DNA of 64,000 nucleotides from Aselliscus stoliczkanus (GCA_033961575.1 CM066737.1:52242771-52306770); one strand, 5' to 3'. Positions 13,308 to 25,072 are shown, numbered from the stretch's first letter. Made by a program: numbers and translations. Notes: a model not told the origin generated them from the sequence alone.

Positions 13308-13520
13308 CAGTGGTTCTCAACCTGGGGCATCTTTGTTCCCCAGGGAACATTGTACCAAGTCTGGAAACATTTTGGCTGGTTTAACTGGTGGGGTGCTACT
13401 GGCATCTAGTGAGTAGAGGACAAGGATGCTGCTAAACATCTTACAATACATAGGACAGCTCCCCACGACGAAGAATTGTCCAGCCCAACATGTCAATAGT
13501 GTCAAGGTTGAGAAGCCCTG
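13308..13520 (+). mobile_element. MER20 (hAT-Charlie MITE)
   Basis: Starts CAGTGGTTCTCAACC and ends GGTTGAGAAGCCCTG as inverted ends. The interior keeps GGTGCTACTGGCATCTAGTG and GATGCTGCTAAACATC, typical of MER20. It is inserted in the MIR; no clear 8-bp duplication remains. Confidence 0.9.
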
Positions 13521-13690
13521 CATTAGGCAAATGGCTGCACGATTGTGAGCTTCCCTTTCTTCATCTATGACCTGGAGTAATGGGACCTATCCCACAGGGA
13601 TGGCATGCTAATTAAATAAGTTAATACATATAAAGCAATTAGCATAGTGTCTGGCACAATGTAAACGCTATATTAATTATTAGCTATTAG

Positions 13691-14090
13691 TATTATCAAG
13701 TCCTCCTTTAACTCCACCTTCTCCAATAATTGCTGTCTCATTTCTCTGCTTCCCTTACAGCATAACTCCTTGAAACAGTTGTTTATCCTTCAAATCTCCA
13801 CTTTCCCCATTCTGTCTTAAACCTACTCTAACCAGGTTTCCTCCTCACCACCACTCCTTTCTTACAAAGGTCACCAATGACATCCACATTGATAATTCCA
13901 GTGATCATCTCTCAGTCCTCATTTTATTTGACCTGCCATCAGCCTTTGAAATGGCTTTTCAATCCCTCTTTCTTGAAAATCTTTCTTTGCCTGATTTCCA
14001 GGATACCGTTCCTTTGGTTATCCTCCTTTCTCAATGGAGAAAGCTTTTCAGCCTCCTTTGCTCCAAGAGGAGAGGAACTTGGTCTAATTT
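13691..14090 (+). mobile_element. L2 LINE, reverse transcriptase fragment
   Basis: Conceptual translation gives KVTNDIHIDNSSDHLSVLIL then DLPSAFE, matching the CR1/L2 reverse transcriptase block that includes the first catalytic aspartate (family form LLDLSAAFDT). It is old, with stops and shifts. The sequence after about 14040 loses similarity. Confidence 0.8.
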
Positions 14091-14099
14091 GCTTTATTG

Positions 14100-14275
14100 A
14101 ATGAATGAATGATATTTATTATGAGGAGTAAATGAGATCATGTATGTAAAATGCTTAGCATACATTAAGCTCTTAATAAATGGTCATCATGACCACTACT
14201 ATTACAACTATTATTATTCTCCCCTTCTGGGCTATGAGCAACTTGAGCATGGGAATACTGTTTAGTTTATTTTGG
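14100..14275 (+). repeat. MIR / L2 3' end remnants
   Basis: GAGTAAATGAGATCATGTAT, AATGCTTAGCATACATTAAG and CTCTTAATAAATG follow the MIR 3' end. The next 60 bp resemble an L2 3' end. Confidence 0.55.
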
Positions 14276-15930
14276 GCTTTCATTGTATAAAGCTTTATTC
14301 AATAAAAGAGTATATATCCAAATCTGGATATATATCCAGAAAACAATTTGCTATGAAGTAGTTGATGAGGGCATGAGAGGGGAGCAGGACCTTAGAGGAG
14401 AAATGTTTGGAAGTTTGATTGGGAAAGGTTCGTGGAAATAGGTATCCAGAAGGGAATCACATCCTAGCCATTTTTACTCCCCTCTTCATAAATGATGGTA
14501 TGATAAAAGATAGGGAGTAGCATTTCTTACCCATTAATCATTCCAATTCCTCTTCTCCCAGGTATGGAGGAGAAGTGGGACTGTGGCCAAATGTTAGAAT
14601 GGACAGAGCTTATCTATTGGGTTTGACAGAGTAAGCAACATAAATTCACTTTTCTCACAGTACTAGTTGAATTTTATTTTTAGTCATCAGAATTGTAAGT
14701 AACTTTTTACACAAATTAGCTCCTACCCACCATCTTTATGAATTTTAAAGTGGCATTTATATTAGCCTGAGAATTTGGTCCTTTGGGATAACCATTAGTA
14801 AAAACGATGATGCAATTTTATTAGAAAACTTGTGAACATTCAAAAAACATCTATTAGGTGTTGCTGATCATTGTAATAACATAATTTGACAACAGTTTGA
14901 TTGAAAAATGAGGTAATAACCAAACAAGCTATTTGAACCACGTTTCTTCTTTTCCATTAAAAATAGAATGTGTAGTTTTTATAATATTCATACCATTAAC
15001 TACTGCCAATTGTGGCATTAAATGATGGTTAGCCTTTCCTTTCTCTTCTTCACCACCTACTCTAAACAAAATGTCCATAGCTTGGACCCTAAGAAATGTT
15101 ATTAAATGAAACCCATGAGATTCCAGTCCCAGGTCATCCAAAACCTCTATTCCTGCTCACTAGGAAAACAGCCCATATGCAGTAACCATCCTGCTTTGCA
15201 GATGGGTCAGCTTATCTGTAAATTGCCAGATGGGACCTGCCCAAGTGCAGAGAAAAACTTTAATCTAGGTTACATAAACAACCAAATAATTTCTTTTTAA
15301 TCCACAAAACCAAAAACCATTGACTTCAAAAGAAATTATGTTAATACAACTTTATTTTCAAATCAGCATTTATTTTCTTTCAGTTTGAATTTGTCATCAT
15401 CTTGAAGTTCTTCTAAAAATTAACTTAGTTTCTAAATTTTCTAAAATTTTGTTTAACAAGTCTTGTTTTTTAAGCCTTCCAGTAGGTGCTTAATAAATAC
15501 ACAAGTGGCGTAAAGGCCACCATGATTTTCCAACTGGCTGGGCTGTTGGTGGCTTTTGGCAGTTCTATTATTATTTGTCAAAGATCCTCCTATATCCATC
15601 TGGATGTACATATAGACAAGGCTCCTGAAAGAAGTGTTGATAGAGCCCAGGGGGGAAGTGGTTATTCATACTCAAACCGTGACCCAGCTGCCTGAGTCCC
15701 CTGAGCCTCTTGTAGATGCCAAGTGAGTTCCTAGCCTAATAGTCCCATCTGTGATCTAAATGTATCCAGAAACAACCCACTCATGTCCTCCTCTTGACTA
15801 ATGTGCTCACAGAGAAGTATTTTTTCTACTAACATATGCGGATTGCTTTCAGAGCTATCGGAGATAATGATTGTCATCTTTTTTGTCATCATCATCATAA
15901 AATAATAAAGATAACACATAACTATGAGAT
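14276..15930. other. unique-looking DNA
   Basis: No gene or repeat recognised. A small perfect inverted repeat, TATATATCCA / TGGATATATA with a 4-base loop, lies at 14311-14334. Confidence 0.5.
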
Positions 15931-16410
15931 GATAATAGTTGTTACCATTTATGAAGTAAAAGTATTTACTCTGTTCCAGGCATTGTGCTAGGTCTATTAT
16001 ATGCTGTTTCATTTAATATATTCAATGAGCTATAAATTTCACCATTTGAAAGTATACAATTCAGTGGGGGTTTTTTTTGTTTTTTTTTTAAGGGTAGTGT
16101 CACTGGTCCTCATATGTGGGATCCGAACCAGGGCCGCTGGCATCCCAAGCCAGCTCTTAACCATCATGCCACTAGGCCGAGCCATCAATTCAGTGGTTTT
16201 TAGTATATTCACAAGGTTGCTCAATCATCACACCTATCTAATTCTATTCCATTTCATCACCCTGGCTCATTTAATTCTCTCAGTAGCCCTGGAGAGTAGG
16301 TATTTATTTTAAACCCATTTTACATATGAGGAAACAAAGATTTAGAGAGGATACGTGATTTGCCAAGTTCCCATAGCATGTAAGTGTTGGAGCTGAGAGT
16401 CAAAGGCATA
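15931..16410 (-). repeat. MIR split by an L1 3' fragment
   Basis: Antisense MIR at 15931-16017 (TCCAGGCATTGTGCTAGG) resumes at about 16262 (CATTTTACATATGAGGAAAC). The boundary repeat TCATTTAAT is seen near 16009-16017 and 16268-16276. The interruption is an old antisense L1 3' fragment (about 16018-16260, GTATACAATTCAGTGG type), itself split by a SINE. Confidence 0.65.
16068..16185 (-). mobile_element. GGCCGGCC SINE, short form
   Basis: T-rich tail, then the antisense short unit, ending GGCCGAGCC. Duplication CAATTCAGTGG at 16057-16067 and 16186-16196 within an old L1 fragment. Confidence 0.92.
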
Positions 16411-16671
16411 GCTCTCTGGCCCCCAAACCCATACATCTCTTTCTGGCTTCCTGATGGTCCTTTGTTTGTATATGGTCCATTAATAGAGACACCCAAGGGA
16501 AAAATTGTAACTTTCTTGTTTCTCTCTTCCACTTCCTGTTCTCCTCTTCTTTGTCCCTCAAGGGATTGATGGCTTTGGTGTCCCTAGCAACCACCCTCCT
16601 CCTGCCTATACCTCCTTCATACACACACTAATACACAGCACAAACTTCCCCTGTCAAAATGTGCTCTCAGC

Positions 16672-16759
16672 GGGCCGGCCGAGTGACGCAGTGGTTAAGT
16701 GGCCCCGGTTCGGGTCCCACATATGAGGGCCAGTGACACTGCCTTCAAAAAAAAAAAAA
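16672..16759 (+). mobile_element. GGCCGGCC SINE, short form lacking its hairpin
   Basis: The head GGGCCGGCCGAGTGACGCAG and the body to CACTGCCTTC are present, but the roughly 20-base anticodon-arm-like hairpin (CGCTGGCTTGGGAAGCCAGC in other copies) is missing between GTTAAG and TGGCCCCGG. Perfect 11-bp duplication GTGCTCTCAGC at 16661-16671 and 16760-16770. Confidence 0.92.
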
Positions 16760-16939
16760 GTGCTCTCAGCTAGTGACATTAATTTTGCATCGAAAGTCTA
16801 AAAGACTTATAAAACCTTAATTCGTTACACCCTTTTAGGCCTACTTGTGTTTAATAGTAAGCCATTATTTAGAATACTTATATGAACAAAGCTTTAGCAG
16901 CAAGCTTGGATTTAAAGTTCTGGTCTGTTTTCCCCATGC

Positions 16940-17110
16940 TAAATGTGTTACTCAGGGAAGTAAATCCCTGTAAGCCTCAGTTTCCTCAGCTCTAAAATGG
17001 AAATAATAGTAGTACATACATCACATGACTGCTATGAGGGCTAAATTACATATACATAATAGATGTATAATGTAATACCTTAAAAGAGAGTACATGCTTA
17101 GTAAATGGAG
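16940..17110 (+). repeat. MIR
   Basis: CCTCAGTTTCCTCAGCTCTA then AAATGGAAATAATAGTAGTA is the MIR middle region in sense orientation. Confidence 0.75.
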
Positions 17111-17750
17111 GTACAGTATTTATTTTAGTAGCATCAGTGAGCACCCATCAAGTTATATGGCCTAGACTCTCCCCAGGCTGCCTGCCCACAAGGCAATCTT
17201 TGATAAAAAACATTTTTTATGCAGGGAAGTGAGTGATAGTGTGCCAGGTAGTACACCAATCAAGTTAAAAAGTTCCTGCAAATTCTTGCCAGCTTAATCA
17301 ACTAAAAGCATAAAAATCACTTTTGGCATTAAATCTCTGACTGTTCTCACAGCAGCCACCATATTTTCCTCCTTAAGAAACTACAGTGATTCCCTGTTGT
17401 CATCAAAAAACAAAACTTCACTTGACCTGTAAGATATTGAGCATAGCCAGGAGCTGCCCAGTGTCAGGTTTGATCCGACCTGCCTGGGAAGAACAAGTAG
17501 TCCTCACAGACCTGTTTGATTGGCTAGAGGCCAAAGGCCCAAATATATTTGAGTATAACAGGCTATTTTAGAGTTAGCAGGTTGGGACGAGAATCTGGAA
17601 TATAGATTTCAACCCAGGTTATCAGTTTAGGGTTTAACTTGATTCCAACATCCAATCTTATTATGGGCAGGGTGACCAGTCAACAAAGGTCCACACAGCA
17701 AGATGCCCTTACACAATCTAAGAGCAAATATCACAGACCCAATCTTAACT
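17111..17750. other. unique-looking DNA
   Basis: No gene or repeat recognised. Confidence 0.5.
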
Positions 17751-17787
17751 AATAATAATAATAATGATAATAATAATAATAATAATT
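17751..17787. repeat. (AAT)n microsatellite
   Basis: AATAATAATAATAATGATAA followed by further AAT units, attached to the 3' end of the adjoining antisense MIR. Confidence 0.9.
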
Positions 17788-18020
17788 GCTATTAATTAAG
17801 TATTTACCATGTACCAGACACTTTGCTAAGGGCTGTCCTATGTATTATTTATCTCATTTAATTCTTACAACAATTTTATAAGAGTAAGTTAGGATTATCC
17901 TCTCCATTTTAAAAATTAAGAAAGCCAAGGATTGCAGAGCTGGAAAGTGGTGAAGCTGGAATTAACCTCAGATCTGTTTGGTTCCAACATACATGCCCTC
18001 AGTCACTATACTATAATAAT
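17788..18020 (-). repeat. MIR
   Basis: ACCATGTACCAGACACTTTG, CTCATTTAATTCTTACAACA, CCATTTTAAAAATTAAG and GAGCTGGAAAGTGGTGAAGC follow the MIR reverse complement. Confidence 0.8.
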
Positions 18021-19079
18021 GCTTCAAAAACACTTGAGTGCTGCTGGTAACCACAGGTCACACACTTGGAGACTTAGACACAAGGATAAAATGATCCCAG
18101 CAATAAAGCCGACTTGCTGTTAGCCGGAGAATTATTAAAGTGAGGCTCAAGGTATTTTCTGCTGTGTGATGGAGAGCAGGAATACACCATTGGTCTGAGG
18201 TGGGGCTGAGACTAACAGGGAGCAAGAGACTGGCTTGGACTGAAGCAGGTTACTGCAGTGATTTTTCAAGGTTTTATTTCTCTTGCTGTTGTACACAAGC
18301 TTAGTTTGTCCTATAGACGTGTCCTTGAAATTTTGTCTTGATTGCCTCATATATTCTAATGTCCCTTGGTCACAAATACAATAATAGTTCCTATCACTCT
18401 ACCTTTAAATTTCTTATCTGCTTCTCTTGATCTATAAAGAAAATGCAACAAGCAGAAAGAGATGGTTCTTTGTCCTTTAAAGAGTTCTATAACTTCCTGG
18501 TAAATGAAATGACAAAAATTCTTCGAATAGGTGACCCCATTTTGCAAGGATAGAGTCTGGGTGCTACAGAACTAACCTAAGCAGGAAATAGCTGAAGAGT
18601 GTGAAAGTGTTAAGGGGTGGCCTCTGTTGGAAACCACCTTGGTCCTTTTTGGAGAATGGAGAGATGCTGTGAGCTACCTCTGAATGTTTTCTCCCCTCTA
18701 GTGGTCAGTGGAAGGAGGAAGAAATGGTGGTATAAGTGGTGCTCACTTTTTACTTTAAACGCAATCCTGGAAGTAACATCCAAAAAAGATTGCTTCCTTA
18801 TAATTGCAGCTATATTTCAGACCAAGGACCCTGTATCACATAAACTAAAAATATGACCAACAATTTGTCATATCAGCAAAACTACAATTACAGTAGGACT
18901 AATAATTCTAGACAATAAAATTAAGGCATGTGCTTTATAATGGGCATGGATACACCCTCCATAATGATTATAAAAGAGGACCCTGCTGTATCATCTTTTT
19001 CATCTCAAGAAAAAATGCCACATAAAATAAACAATACAATACACATTGACTAAACATTTTAACATTTTGCCACCGTCTT
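18021..19079. other. unique-looking DNA
   Basis: No repeat or gene recognised. The 79-residue frame at 18617-18856 (+) has no familiar motif. Confidence 0.5.
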
Positions 19080-19089
19080 AGATTTTTAA

Positions 19090-19177
19090 GGTTTTTTAAA
19101 ATTACAGTTTATTGGGGTGATAACCGTTAGTAAAGTTACATAGGTTTCAAGTGTACAATTATGTAATACATCATTTA
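19090..19177 (-). mobile_element. L1 3'-end fragment
   Basis: Severely 5'-truncated antisense L1: TTTATTGGGGTGATAACCGT, then ACATAGGTTTCAAGTGTACA. Perfect 10-bp duplication AGATTTTTAA at 19080-19089 and 19178-19187. Same 3' family as the 30769 copy. Confidence 0.85.
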
Positions 19178-19187
19178 AGATTTTTAA

Positions 19188-20060
19188 CTTTAAAATGTTT
19201 TCCAAAGTAATCTAAGTTTTCTTTACAGAGGCATTTATAAAATGAAAGGCCACAATCACCCAGATATTGTTCAAACCATTTCCAAATATGCCTCTAAAAT
19301 TAATACTGGCAGTTTTCCTCCCCAATTAATCCTCTCTGAATTTTGGCAATATGTATCAATAGCTTTAAAAATATTCACAGGCTTTGACTCAGTAATTCCA
19401 CTCTTACAAATTTAATTGAAAGAAATAATCAAAGTATACAGAAATATTTATGAATGAAAGCATTCATCAGAACCTTATATATAACAGTAAAAAAATGAAA
19501 AATAGAAAAAAACTAAATTCATACAATAGGAGAATGGTTAAGTAAAAAAATACAGTATATCCTTTGCAGTGAAATATCATACATTTATTAACATGATGTT
19601 TCATTAAAAATGTTTAATGATTTGGAAAAATGTTTATGATATAATGTTAAGTAAGAATTATGGGACACAAGTACTTACACAGTATGCTCACAACTTTGTC
19701 AGGATAGTAATTATAACATACAGAATCCAACATTTTTAAAAGACTAAAAGAATACACACTAAAAAATATCCAGTGGTTATTACCAAGAGGTAAAATTATG
19801 GGAGCAATGTTGGACAGGCTGAAGAAGAGGAGCCCACAAAAATGAGAAAGCATCTGTAAATAAGATGTTAATGAAAGCTGAAGGAATGAGGGGACAGCTG
19901 GGTAGCAGAGCCTGGCAGGTTTTCTTGGGAAGAGGCCTGGGTCTATCAGTGAAGGAGAGGGCAGACTCAAGTAAGGTGATCAATTATCCTGGTTGGCCAA
20001 AGAGTTTCCCAAAACATGGGACTTTAAGTGTTAAAACTGGGAAATTCCTACATAGACTGG
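19188..20060. other. AT-rich DNA
   Basis: Diverged sequence. About 19380-19620 (CTTTGACTCAGTAATTCCAC, TATATAACAGTAAAAAAATG) could be an old L1-related piece, but it is not firm enough to call. Confidence 0.35.
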
Positions 20061-20640
20061 GATGAGTTGGTCATCCCAGACTCAAGAGAACTGAGACTGG
20101 GAGATAGCTAGTGTCATGACCAAAGTCACACAGGAAGCAGAGTACTGGACTGGAAGTTCAAAGGCCTAATTCTACTCTTTGCTCTTAATTTAAGGCTTAG
20201 ATAAGGATGTAAAAACTTACCTTGATTGTTACCAGGTTGTTATACAGACTAAATTCAATTATTCACAAATATAAGGGATTACAGTAAAAATAAACATGTA
20301 CTGGATGCATACTACATTGGGTTGGACACAGTTCTAAGATCAGGGGAGTATTAGTAATCCCAAATTTATGAAATTTTGGTGAAGTTTAAGTGAGTTTATA
20401 TATCTAAATAAAATAGTACAATGCTTGTCTTCTAATAAATACTCATAAAGCACTAGCTCTGATGATGATATGTGATTGATTACACTTCTTAATTTGAAAA
20501 TACAGATATGGGAATCCCGCACCACCTAATAGCAACTCTATGAGATAGGTACTCTAATAAAGCCCCCATTTTACAGATGAGAAAATTGCCTTGGCTGAGT
20601 TTATACAGTCACTAAGTGACAGGACTGTTTTTCTCCTGGT
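20061..20640 (-). repeat. MIR and L2 remnants
   Basis: Antisense MIR-like pieces lie at about 20080-20180 (GACCAAAGTCACACAGGAAG) and 20530-20640 (CCCCATTTTACAGATGAG). An L2-like piece lies at about 20290-20345. Confidence 0.55.
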
Positions 20641-21354
20641 ACAGCACCCTTTCCCATTTCATTAAATTGCCACCCAATGAAAAATCATTTTCATGAGGAT
20701 ATAGCCAACATTTATTTTTCTTTTTACTGTAGACTACCTTCTTCCTACATACATCTTCGGTTTAATCAAAGCCTCCTGTTGGACTAAATAGAGGCCACTA
20801 GGGAATATTCCATAGGATACTTGTTTAGCAATCCCTAGAGAACTTCAGGGTCCTTTATCAAGGCCATAAAACAATTCTAAGTTCTGCTGGACATCTCTCA
20901 CTGGGTAAGAATTAAAGTCAGTAGTGTTCTGGTAAATGTTTAACCACTGGCCCTGGGAGAGGAGAGAGAGGGACCCTGATTTGTAGCATATGCAGATATC
21001 CATGTTGTAAATATTTTCATCAGGGCTGATTTCAAACTACCAATGTGACAGGCTTCTGTAAACCAATGCTAGCCAGTTTGTATAAATTCAATGAGAATCA
21101 AAGTATGGGCATTATTCAAGAACTTTGGTTTTAATATGTGAAAAAGGGAGGGAGAAGGGAGTTTAAGGTAATGTGTTCTGATATTCCAGACTGTAGGGCA
21201 ACTTAAAGGAAGGGCTGGAGGAACAGAGGAGCTTCTGGTTACTACTTGTAAGTCCTGGTCTGGCCTCCCATGGACCTCTCGGTAAAGTCAAAGCTAACAC
21301 CTATAATAGGGATTAGAGAAACTTCTTTTCTTTTCCCAAGATTTTCATTTTCCC
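20641..21354. other. unique-looking DNA
   Basis: No gene or repeat recognised. Confidence 0.5.
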
Positions 21355-21790
21355 ACCAGCTTTCTACTTTGAACATTTTCAAACCTTCAGAAAAGTTACA
21401 AGAATAGAACAATGAGCATTCATATACCCTTCACCTGGATTTACCAATTCTTAATATTTTTTTTCATATTCGCCTTAATACTTCATTTATTTTTATGAAC
21501 TATTTGAGAGTTAGTTGCAGATATTTTGACTCTTCACCCCTAAATACTTGAATATGAATCTCTTAAGAACAAGAGTACTCTCTTATGTAACTACAGTATA
21601 GTCATCACACTCAGGAACTATAACACTGATACAATGCACAGATATAATGTTTGTGTTCAAATTTCCCCAATTGTCTCAATAATGTCCTTAAAAGTTTTTT
21701 TTTGATGCAGAATCTTATAAAACGTTATGTATTGCATTTAGTTGTCAGTCTCTTTGGTTTCCTTTAATCTAGAATCTCAGACCCAATATA
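21355..21790 (-). mobile_element. old L1 (L1M-type) 3' region
   Basis: The ordered blocks AGAAAAGTTACAAGAATAGA, ATACCCTTCACCTGGATTTA, TGAGAGTTAGTTGCAGATAT, TTTCCCCAATTGTCTCAATA and GCATTTAGTTGTCAGTCTC are characteristic of the old mammalian L1M 3' region read in antisense. Subfamily not assigned. Confidence 0.75.
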
Positions 21791-22249
21791 TTATTTTAAT
21801 GACATCAACGTTTTTGAAGAATCCAGGCCAGTCATTTTGCAGAATGTGTCTCAATTGGATTAGTCCGAATATTTCTCATGAATACTTTAAGACTAAACCT
21901 TTTTTTTTTCTGCAATGCTATGTCCTTCACAGTGCCTCACAACAGTAGGAACATGCTGTTATTTTCCCCATCACTGGTAATGTTAAGCTTAATCATTTGG
22001 GTAAGGTGGTGTGTAACTTATTTCTCCATTACAATGATAGTGGTAAAACTTTGAGTTGGTGTGAATATCTGGTTCCAGGAGAAGCTTCTTTATGCTGGAA
22101 GTATAAATTACATGGTTCACTACAGAACCATGGATTGAAAAGGGATTTGCCCTAATTAAAATAAAAAAAATAGAAGATGAAATTTATTTTTTTTAAAAGC
22201 TAGCACTAAGCCTCTTAGCCAAATTCATGAGCTATTCACATGACAAGCG
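21791..22249. other. unique-looking DNA
   Basis: No gene or repeat recognised. Confidence 0.45.
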
Positions 22250-22440
22250 ATCTTATCTAAATAACAATTTCCTATCTAAAATGTGAATTGCTGGTGGAGA
22301 TTTATGTTCCAACCTACACATACTTGTATACCTAGAACATAGCCTAGTGCCTAGGCTACAATAGGTGTTCAAGGAAAGTTTTCTGAATAAGTTTCTCTCC
22401 AATTGTACTGTCTCCTTGAAGGACAAAATAATATCACTAA
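22250..22440 (+). repeat. L2-like 3' end
   Basis: CTAGAACATAGCCTAGTGCC then AATAGGTGTTCAAGGAAAG resembles the L2 3' end in sense orientation; strongly diverged. Confidence 0.45.
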
Positions 22441-22659
22441 GCAAAAGAAAAAAATACTTTATTTTGTCAACTCGTAGCAGCTGGAATTGATTTAAATTGG
22501 CTGCTTATGCGCCACTCTTACGGAAAATGACAGAGCTTTCAGCTTTCATCCAGGTATTTGACCTTACTCAGGCACTATTCAAGTCTCTGGTTATTCTAAA
22601 AATCTTAGCTTCTCTATATTAAAGTCAGAAACTGCTTTAAATTAATCAAGGATCAGCCC

Positions 22660-22765
22660 TGTATTTGTTAGGATTAGACTTGGCTGCAAGTGACAGAAAA
22701 CTCAAAATAACGGTGGGTTAAACAATACAGTCATTTATTTCTCTCAGATGGAAAAGTCCCTAGTT
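22660..22765. repeat. old interspersed repeat, family not assigned
   Basis: GACTTGGCTGCAAGTGACAG then CATTTATTTCTCTCAGATGG is a motif order seen in a widespread old mammalian repeat that I cannot name with confidence. Confidence 0.35.
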
Positions 22766-23890
22766 CTGGCCAGGATGGAGTAACAGGGACTGGATTTAAC
22801 CTCCTGCCTGAAACAAGTGAAAAACCAGACCAAATGAAAACAATAGTCTTCAGATATTGGACACCAGGCAACAAAGAACAGTGATCTCTGAGAGACAGGA
22901 AAAAAGGTGAGCCTTCTGATTACCCCAGCTTATTGCCTGGAGAGAGTTTTCACGCAGTGATGCAGGGAACTGGAACCCAAGCAGGGCCAAGTGGATGAGA
23001 AGGTGCCAAAAGTCAGGAAAACCAAGGCAGCGAGAATTTGCAAGACAGAGTACTGAAGACCGAGCTGCACAGAAAGAGAGCTCTGGAAATTTGCAGAGCC
23101 CCATCATTGAATCTTCTGCTGGACACTGATCAACACATGTATATGAGGCCAGGGAAATGACCACCCAAAAGGAGCAGGAGGAACAATTCTCAAAGATCAC
23201 ACAGGACTAGGAATAGTGCCTGTTGCCAACAACCAGAAATGAAAATCTCGTAATTCACAGAACATCAGAGTACTCAAAAGGGTCTTGCCTCAATACTAGT
23301 ACCAAAGTAGTCCTAGACTCATGGTTGCTCTAGCCCTACCTAATGAGGTTGAAAAACAAACCTCGAAAGGATCAAACTGGTTCCAAGTAACTTAATTGTG
23401 TTCCAGAATAAAGTCGAAAACGATTTTTAGAAATACAAAATATCCATCATCCAACAAGAAAACATTCACATGTGACATCCAATTAAAAACTATCAGGCAT
23501 TTGAAAGAAGAAGGAATACAACCCATAATAAAGAGAAAAATCAATCAATCAAAACTGCCCCAGAAATAACATGATATAGAGGATCAGTACACAAAGACTT
23601 TTAAATAGTTATTTTAACTGTTTTCCATATATTGAAGAAGCTAGAGGAAAGTTTGAACTTGTTCAATAAAGACATGGAAGACATTAAAAAGACCCAAATA
23701 GAACATCTAGAGATGAAAAACTCTCTGAGTGTCTGAGATGATATGAAAATCCACGTAGGGCCGGCCGAGTGGTGTGGTGGTTAAGCGCTGGCTTGGGAAG
23801 CCAGCAGCACTGGTTCAGGTCCCACATATGAGGGCCAGTGACATTGCCCTCAAAAAAAAGAAAATCCATGTAGGCAGTTAAATGCTTGTA
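22766..23890 (+). mobile_element. old L1 (L1M/HAL1-like), 5' region and start of ORF1
   Basis: A GAGCC/CCAAG-rich 5' leader is followed near 23660-23740 by coding-like sequence for an ORF1 coiled coil (EDIKKTQIEHLEMKNSLSV-like, with stops). A short SINE splits it at 23759-23859. It is sense-oriented and too decayed to translate. Confidence 0.55.
23759..23859 (+). mobile_element. GGCCGGCC SINE, short form
   Basis: Typical head and short body. 14-bp duplication GAAAATCCACGTAG / GAAAATCCATGTAG at 23745-23758 and 23860-23873. Confidence 0.95.
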
Positions 23891-24656
23891 TGACAGCCCC
23901 ATGAGAACCAGAACCAGGGACCCAAGCTCCTTATGTCTTGTTGCTGTATCATTCTAAATATAATTTCCAATTTATGATCCAAAACTGCTGCTCTAGCTGC
24001 AGCCTTCATATCTTCATTCCAATCAGCAGAATTGGAAAAGAGTATGCCCCTCCATTTAAAGACACTTAGAAATCACATGACATTACTTTCCCTTACATTT
24101 CATTGGCCAGAACTTAGCCTAAGGGTCATACTCACCTGAAAGTGAGATCAAGAATTATAGTCTTGGGCCGGCGAAGTGGCTCAATTGGTTAAAGCGAGAC
24201 CTCTGAACAAGATTTGCCAGTTCGATTCCCATGTGGGCCAGTGAGGTGCACCCGAGCTGAGCTGTTGCTAAGCTAGTGAGAGTGCGTGCTCTTAACAACA
24301 AGGTTGCTGGTTCGACTCCCACATGGGATGGTGGGCTGCGCCCCGCCCCCCGCAACTAGGATTGAACATGGCACCTTCAGCTGAGCAGCAGTAAGCTGCC
24401 TATGGACGGTCACATGACTCAGTGTGCAACAAAGTTGTCGGTTGGACTCCTGCATGGGATGGTGGACTACACCCCACCTCCCCCCAAAACTAGACTGAAA
24501 GCGGCAACTTGACTTGGAGCTGAGCTTGCGTCCACCACAACTAAGATTGAAGGACAAAAACTTGACTTGGAGCTGATGGGTCCTGGAAAAACAAAATGTT
24601 TCCCTTCCCCAATTCCCTAACACTGTTCCCCTCCCCAATTCCCCAACAAAATCTTT

Positions 24657-24760
24657 ATTTTTTTTTGAGGGCAATGTCACTGGCCCTCATATGTGGGACC
24701 CAAACCAGGGCCGCCGGCTTCCCAAGCCAGCAACTAACCACCATGCCACGTGGCCGGCCC
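24657..24760 (-). mobile_element. GGCCGGCC SINE, short form (inside another SINE's tail)
   Basis: Antisense short unit sitting between the 24641-24656 duplication and the poly-T of the next SINE, so it inserted into that SINE's A-tail. Confidence 0.88.
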
Positions 24761-24906
24761 TTTTTTTTTTCTTCAGCTGAGCCATCCTGCCACCTGTTGG
24801 CAGCTCAGCAGCTCCTCAGTTCGGGCCAGGAATCCACCCAGCAACCTGTTGCTCAGAGCTTGCACTCTTGAGCGAGCTCTTAAACAACTGAACCACTCTG
24901 CCGGCC
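24761..24906 (-). mobile_element. tRNA-derived SINE, CTCAG variant
   Basis: Reverse complement of the variant at 1153 and 50379: CTTCAGCTGAGCCATCC to CTCTGCCGGCCCC. Its target duplication is CCCCAACAAAATCTTT at 24641-24656 and CCCCAATAAAATCTTT at 24907-24922, inside the tail of the dimeric SINE. The two copies enclose both antisense SINEs. Confidence 0.85.
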
Positions 24907-24940
24907 CCCCAATAAAATCTTTTTAAAAAAATGAATTATA

Positions 24941-25052
24941 GGGCCGGCAGAGTGGCGCAGTGGTTAAGCGCTGGTTTGGGAAGCTTGCGGCCCCGGTTGG
25001 GGTCCCACATATGAGGGCCAGTGACACTGCCCTCAAAAAAAAAAAAAGAAAC
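24941..25052 (+). mobile_element. GGCCGGCC SINE, short form
   Basis: Inserted within the right target duplication of the dimeric SINE. Its own duplication, AAAAATGAATTATA, lies at about 24927-24940 and 25053-25066. Confidence 0.9.
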
Positions 25053-25072
25053 AAAAATGAATTATAGTCTTT

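Larger units (their letters stand above)
12700..13690 (+). repeat. MIR, split by two later insertions
   Basis: Left part about 12715-12773 (GTTTTGGAGCCAGATA), continuing at 13267-13307 (ACCTGGCTCTATCATTTGC) and 13521-13690 (CTTCATCTATGACC, then GCATAGTGTCTGGCACA). A SINE-L1-SINE unit interrupts it at 12774-13252 and MER20 at 13308-13520. Confidence 0.8.
24165..24939 (+). mobile_element. dimeric tRNA-derived SINE (Rhin-1-like), interrupted
   Basis: Three consecutive tRNA-like units, each with a B-box-like GTTCGATTCCCA / GTTCGACTCCCA / GTTGGACTCCTG, with GGGATGGTGGGCTGCGCCCC between. The AACTTGACTTGGAGCTGA body follows, then a TTCCCCAA...AAAATCTTT tail. The 13-14 bp target duplication GAATTATAGTCTT lies at 24152-24164 and 25059-25072. 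Its tail is split by two antisense SINEs (24657-24906), and its right duplication by a fourth SINE. The plan resembles Rhin-1 of rhinolophoid bats, from memory. Confidence 0.8.
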
